DNA from: an uncultured Lachnospiraceae bacterium
GTDB taxonomy: Bacteria > Bacillota > Clostridia > Lachnospirales > Lachnospiraceae
Reading direction: 5' to 3'
Assembly (NCBI GenBank): GCA_910577785.1
Contig: CAJTNT010000011.1
Span: 29,752 to 93,751 of the forward strand
DNA length: 64,000 nucleotides
The number at the start of each line of letters is the position of its first letter. The first letter of the stretch is position 1. Below are positions 59,983 through 64,000 of the stretch, in pieces. The position numbers and the translations under genes are program-made. The notes under the pieces are model-generated. The model saw only the letters and a list, made by a program, of their open reading frames with translations, searched no databases and had not been told where the DNA came from.

Positions 59983-61668
59983 TCATTTCCCAATCAGAAC
60001 CTTCTTCCCACAGAAGGCAAACCCGTATTTGCGGATTTTTTCCTGCGGCATTCCCTTTGCGATGAGGGATGCCGCATACTTCATGGCATCAATCTGCTGC
60101 AATGCAGCTCTCACTGTGGCCTGCAAATCTTTTTCTTCCTCCCTGTCCTGCACTTTAAATTCTAAAATCATTGCATCATCCTCTGGCCGCCTCGGCTCCA
60201 GCACTACATCATACCTGCCAAAGCCGCTTTCCCTGTTCGACGTCAAGATATAGCGGTCGCTTAAGTCTACCATCAGGCCAAGCACAAACCCATGGTAGAA
60301 CCGTTCCGGCTCTTCCCCTGACGGGTTTCTGCCCGTATCGAAATAACTGAACGTTGCTAAGGCAACTTTATTCATATAATAATTCATCACTTTGACGTCA
60401 TCCATCAGCAATGCCCTGATAAAATCATTGTACTCCTCTTCATACCTGCCAAACCATCCGCGCACCATATTCTCAAACATGACCCTGACTTCCCGGTTCG
60501 TCAGGGCCAGGCTGTACCTCCACCCCCCTGTACGCTCCACATACTCTGTCCCTGCCACCTTTAAATACCCACTGGCAAGCAGCAGGCTCCACACGGCGTC
60601 CTTCTTCTCTGCCAGCTGGCTGTATACAACCTGCTCATCTATCTCCATCCGAAGGCTCCTGCCCTGCAGCAGCTCCTCAAAATCCTGCTTTATGCCCTTG
60701 CTGCCCTCCTGGAGCAGTTTTCCTACGAGGCTGTTTGAGCTGGTGTTTGCCCAGTATGCCCCCAGTCTCTTTTTATCCAGATAATTGATGATGGACCAGG
60801 GGTTATAGATATCCGCCATCCCCCCAAAGGTAAACCCGTCATACCACCGCTTCACCTCCTGTTTCCGGTCGGACAGCCCATATTCATCCAAAGCCGCAAA
60901 TACTTCCCCCTCCGTAAAGCCAAAACATGCCGCATATTTTTCCGATGTGGCAGTCACCACTTCCAGATGGTTCAGGTCTGAAAAAATGGATTCCTTGCTT
61001 ACCCTTGTAATCCCCGTCATAATTGCGCGCTCCAAATATGGGTTTGTCTTAAAAGACGCATGGAACAGGCTCCTGATAAATGCGGCCAGCTCATCCCAGA
61101 ATCCGTTCACATAGGCTTCCTGCATCGGGGTATCGTATTCATCCAGCAGGATAATCACTTTTTTCCCATAATATTGATAGAGGAATCTTGACATTCTATG
61201 GATTGCCATGGTAGCGGAAACCTCTGGCATATCCATGCATACACTGCAAAAATATGCCTTTTCCTCTTCTGACAGAAAATCTTTCTTTAGGAGAAAGCGG
61301 TTATTGTTATACAATTCTGTCATAATCTGGTTCATGCGCTGAACGGCCGTCCGATAATCCTTCTCTTTTACATTTGCAAAGGAAAGGCTAATCACGGGAT
61401 AACCCCCTTGCAGGGCGCGGTATTTTTCATCCTGCCATATGGACAACCCTTCAAACAGTTCCCCCCGATCCTTATAATTGACGGAAAAGAATTTTTCTAC
61501 CATGCTCATCGCCAATGTCTTGCCAAACCTCCTGGGACGGGCAATCAGTGTCACTTCATCGTCTGATTCCCACCATTCCCGAATGAAATGCGTTTTGTCG
61601 ACATAAAAATTATTTTTCATCCGTACCGTTTCAAAATCCTGATGCCCAATCCCTATTGTCGTTGCCAT
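59983..61668 (-). CDS. AAA-ATPase-like / PD-(D/E)XK (PDDEXK_9) protein
   Basis: 561 residues. N-terminal ATPase-like domain: MKNNFYVDKTHFI, RPRRFGKTLAMSM (P-loop), VIILLDEYDTPM (Walker B), GITRVSKESIFSDLN. The C-terminal PD-(D/E)XK: YDVVLEPRRPEDDAMILEFKV (D...ExK). Families PF09820 and PF08011. Many copies occur in anaerobes; function unknown, mobile or defence-linked by suspicion. ATG follows GAAGGTGGG. Confidence 0.9.
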   Translation of the reverse strand: MATTIGIGHQDFETVRMKNNFYVDKTHFIREWWESDDEVTLIARPRRFGKTLAMSMVEKFFSVNYKDRGELFEGLSIWQDEKYRALQGGYPVISLSFANVKEKDYRTAVQRMNQIMTELYNNNRFLLKKDFLSEEEKAYFCSVCMDMPEVSATMAIHRMSRFLYQYYGKKVIILLDEYDTPMQEAYVNGFWDELAAFIRSLFHASFKTNPYLERAIMTGITRVSKESIFSDLNHLEVVTATSEKYAACFGFTEGEVFAALDEYGLSDRKQEVKRWYDGFTFGGMADIYNPWSIINYLDKKRLGAYWANTSSNSLVGKLLQEGSKGIKQDFEELLQGRSLRMEIDEQVVYSQLAEKKDAVWSLLLASGYLKVAGTEYVERTGGWRYSLALTNREVRVMFENMVRGWFGRYEEEYNDFIRALLMDDVKVMNYYMNKVALATFSYFDTGRNPSGEEPERFYHGFVLGLMVDLSDRYILTSNRESGFGRYDVVLEPRRPEDDAMILEFKVQDREEEKDLQATVRAALQQIDAMKYAASLIAKGMPQEKIRKYGFAFCGKKVLIGK

Positions 61669-61857
61669 ATGGTTCCCACCTTCCCATGTTCCTTTCCGTA
61701 CTCAAATCCAGCTTTTACTGTTATTCTGTCTCATGAATACATTATAGGAACTTCCTTTTCATCCGTCAAGCTGCAAAATACATTTCAATTGTTCTAGACA
61801 TACAGGCGGGATTTGTCATGCACTTCATATTACTTGACAAATTTAGAATATGAAAAC

Positions 61858-61882
61858 GGCGATACTTTAGAATCGTATCGCC
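61858..61882 (-). terminator. Terminator after the Uma2 gene
   Basis: Perfect GGCGATAC/GTATCGCC stem with a short T tract on the minus strand. Confidence 0.75.
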
Positions 61883-61899
61883 TTACATATCCTAAGGAA

Positions 61900-62454
61900 C
61901 TATTCAATTCCTTCAAATATCTCTCCCAAAGTCATTTTAACATGCGGGAATGATTTTAAGCAGATTGTTTCTTCTGCATTATAATCCTCTTCTTCCTTAT
62001 CGTCCTGGAGCAGATAGCTATGCTCCAAAATATATTTTCCATCCACCAGGTAATAAATCTCCACAGATCCTTGTGGGGATACAATCCAGTATTCGTCCAC
62101 TCCAGCCTTCTCAAAAATATCTTTTTTCTCCGTCCTATCTTTCTTTGCAGTAGACGGGCTTAATGTCTCCACAATAAACTTCGGCACGCCACGATAGCTG
62201 CTGCCCTTCAGATGCTTACGGTCGCAAACCACCATAATGTCCGGGCAGACATAATCATCATTAACATCAGGCCTAAATTTAAACTCCAAGTTCTCCATAA
62301 AAACAAGGCATACACTATTTTTTAATCCATTTTTAACAATGCTATGGATATTGCTATTAATAATCCCATGTCTAAACCCCGGCACTGGCGACATATCATA
62401 AATGACACCATTAATCTTTTCGTCTTTCTTGCGCTCAAATTCTGCTAATCCCAT
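61900..62454 (-). CDS. Uma2-family protein (DUF820)
   Basis: About 184 residues. KINGVIYDMSPVPGFRHGIINSNI, VCPDIMVVCDRKHLKGSSYRGVPKFIVETLSPSTAKKD and EKAGVDEYWIVSP form the restriction-fold core. The start at 62454 (MGLAEFERKKDEK) matches the start of the 46661 paralogue and has GGGAG ahead; the 62508 ATG adds 18 residues. Function unknown. Confidence 0.9.
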   Translation of the reverse strand: MGLAEFERKKDEKINGVIYDMSPVPGFRHGIINSNIHSIVKNGLKNSVCLVFMENLEFKFRPDVNDDYVCPDIMVVCDRKHLKGSSYRGVPKFIVETLSPSTAKKDRTEKKDIFEKAGVDEYWIVSPQGSVEIYYLVDGKYILEHSYLLQDDKEEEDYNAEETICLKSFPHVKMTLGEIFEGIE

Positions 62455-63325
62455 ATCACCACTCCCTTCGATACTTATTGCATGCAAATCTTTTCTATTC
62501 ATTTCCATTATACTATACCCTGTGGAGGCTTACAAGGTAAACGGTAAGCAAGTTGTATTTATGATTTGCCGGACAATCCATGCAAAAATGAATCCATCCG
62601 GCGGGAAACAACGGATATGAGAAAATACAGCAGAACCTAATTTTTAGAAAAATGGGGAATCAATGGAAAACTTCATGGACATAGGAAAAACAAACCGTTA
62701 TAATAGTATTTGGCAGGAAGATAAGAATGGATAATCAGGCCTTACAGGCTTGACAGGGAGAAAAAAATAGAGATTGATGCAAGAAGAACATCCTGCCATG
62801 ATTCCGTCATTATTAAATTCAATATGCTTGCAAGGTATGTCAAAATGCAGGGCAAGGCTGCCCAATGGCGTGACTGTCTGGGAGATGAAAAGGAAAATCC
62901 GTATAACAGGAAAAGAATCGGCGATTTCGCCTGTTATCTGGTATTTATAAATTCCATAAACGCTAGGTAATGCCAAGCGGCAGATACCATGGCAATGACA
63001 GAAGAAAGACTGATAAACTGCGGCTGTGCGCATCCTGTTTTACTGGACGGCAGATTTATCTGGCGTTCCATATAGCCTTGCAAGCAATGCTTCCGGCAGG
63101 AAATGTATATTTTTAGGGCGTATGGATGTACAGTTTGTCCTGCCTGTTGTTATGTTTACAAATTTATGTTGTAAATGGCAGGCAGGAATTTTATAATAAG
63201 CTATGGAAACTCAATCATCCATAGAAACAAAAAACAGGAAATTAGTGTATAAAGAATTTGGCGATATAGACCAGGATGAAGGCTGCCCCATATATGGTGA
63301 AAAAAATTTTTAAGGTGGTTTAAAA
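62455..63325 (+). other. Decayed coding region, no intact gene
   Basis: About 870 bases. Plus-strand fragments 62749-62967 (LTGRKKIEIDARRTSC, FNMLARYVKMQGKAAQWRDC, ENPYNRKRIGDFACYL) and 62992-63075 (MTEERLINCGCAHPVLLDGRFIWRSI) read like protein but are broken by stops. The open frame on the minus strand (62698-63033) is probably only its shadow. Identity unknown. Confidence 0.5.
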
Positions 63326-63763
63326 ATGGACTATGATACATTTAAATTAATCCATAGCGAATTGATTATGTCTGTCCAGTACATAGAGCAGGATTTGAAG
63401 CTGATATATTCTATCCTCAAAGGCGGGGAGTTCCATGATAATTATTCCAATGTCGAGAACGTCCCTTTGGGAAAAATTCTAAAAAGTCTCCATGAAATGG
63501 ACCAGGAATTAGGTTATTCAAAATTCAAAGAGAAAGACTATGAGCTATTGGATAAGATCCGGGAAATGCGAAATTACTGGTGCCATCAGTGCTACATTGA
63601 CTTTCATTATATTGAAGATCCGCAGGAGCATGAAATGGCTTTCCAAAAGGTGGCGGCCAGGCTGCATGAAGATGAATGGTGTGTTTATGAATTACAGCAG
63701 AGATTGGAGAAGCTGCGTAAAAGCGTCCAAAAGAAGTACCGGCATAAAAAGAGGATTCCATAA
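63326..63763 (+). CDS. HEPN-like protein
   Basis: 145 residues, all helical. REMRNYWCHQCYIDF contains RNYWCH, the R-x4-H RNase motif of HEPN proteins, preceded by ELIMSVQYIEQDLKLIYSIL. A toxin or RNA-cleaving role is plausible, but no MNT partner is adjacent. ATG follows AAGGTGG. AT-rich region. Confidence 0.6.
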   Translation: MDYDTFKLIHSELIMSVQYIEQDLKLIYSILKGGEFHDNYSNVENVPLGKILKSLHEMDQELGYSKFKEKDYELLDKIREMRNYWCHQCYIDFHYIEDPQEHEMAFQKVAARLHEDEWCVYELQQRLEKLRKSVQKKYRHKKRIP

Positions 63764-63819
63764 ATCCAAGATTTGCCGTGAAGACGTATACAAAAAAGGA
63801 TTGTGGGGGACAGGTAATT

Positions 63820-64000
63820 ATGGTAATTAAAAAAATGGGATATGATTTTTCAGTATGCAAAGTGGCGGACTATTCGCTTGTAGATTTGGATGCAGATTAT
63901 GTCTTTACAGGCAAAACAGACTAAGAAAAATCCCTGGTATGCCTGACGGGCGATGTCCCGCCGAATACAACCCAGAGGGATGACGGGTGGAAGGCATTCC
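63820..64000 (+). pseudogene. ACT-domain protein gene with an in-frame stop, partial
   Basis: MVIKKMGYDFSVCKVADYSLVDLDADYVFTGKTD, then TAA at 63922-63924, then the same frame continues EKSLVCLTGDVPPNTTQRDDGWKAF to the window edge. The two parts join as one ACT-domain (regulatory, amino-acid binding) protein start. A GAA or GAG codon mutated to TAA is likely. ATG follows GGGGGACAGG. Confidence 0.65.

Noticed and set aside
62698..63033. Minus-strand open frame of 111 codons
   Set aside because: It lies opposite better protein-like plus-strand fragments and has no signal for translation.

Overview
The window reads as chromosome of an anaerobic, spore-lineage Firmicute, most likely a gut Lachnospiraceae. 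The pointers are sigH, AGGAGG-type ribosome sites, the DUF5717/DUF5716 pair, TrkH/TrkA potassium uptake, a flavodiiron protein and superoxide reductase for oxygen defence, and large LamG/Big2/FIVAR surface proteins. No species can be named from sequence alone, and GC was judged only by eye: ordinary genes are GC-balanced, while several accessory blocks (about 8.6-10.6, 22.9-24.8, 57.3-59.1 and 62-64 kb) are clearly AT-rich.

Layout. 1-4.5 kb: DUF5717 then DUF5716 (minus strand, second gene cut by the window edge). 4.7-8.5 kb: a CobD/HisC-like PLP enzyme, a VanZ protein, a lipoprotein, an XRE regulator and a superoxide reductase. 8.6-15.8 kb: an accessory island with a PD-(D/E)XK nuclease plus STAND-type ATPase pair, a protein kinase-NACHT-membrane protein (probably frameshifted), a partner protein and a divergent XRE regulator. 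16-22.7 kb: hemW, lepA, a flavodiiron protein and an acyl-CoA dehydrogenase fused to ETF-alpha and rubredoxin. 22.9-26.1 kb: an AAA ATPase/TOPRIM-like pair that abuts a truncated LamG gene. 26.5-36.2 kb: Uma2, tRNA-Thr, sigH, rlmB, mrnC, cysS, cysE (with an attenuator-like leader), a GNAT, ispF, apt, glf and a NYN-domain protein. 36.4-40 kb: potassium uptake pair, PAP2 phosphatase, DUF1653 protein. 40.1-46 kb: a giant secreted LamG/FIVAR protein. 46.6-56.5 kb: Uma2, an isochorismatase-family hydrolase, ilvN, ilvB, putP, a Big2/GLUG surface protein, a methyltransferase and an AEC transporter. 56.8-64 kb: a degraded accessory zone with a mosaic pseudogene, a UPF0175/DUF3368 toxin-antitoxin pair, an IS remnant, an AAA-ATPase-like/PD-(D/E)XK protein, Uma2, a HEPN-like gene and an ACT-domain gene with an in-frame stop.

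Main points for a second look. (1) A dispersed element of about 190 bp with two nested stems occurs at 15840-16029 and 50551-50746, with an internally deleted reverse copy at 48004-48093; the two full copies differ by compensating changes in both stems, so the fold itself seems to be selected. (2) The kinase-NACHT/partner/XRE island next to the ATPase-nuclease pair is a plausible uncharacterised defence or signalling locus. (3) The acyl-CoA dehydrogenase-ETF-rubredoxin fusion sits directly upstream of a flavodiiron protein, suggesting a short electron path from acyl-CoA to O2. (4) The cysE leader has riboswitch-like competing stems without matching any class I recognise.

No rRNA, CRISPR array, complete IS or prophage was seen.
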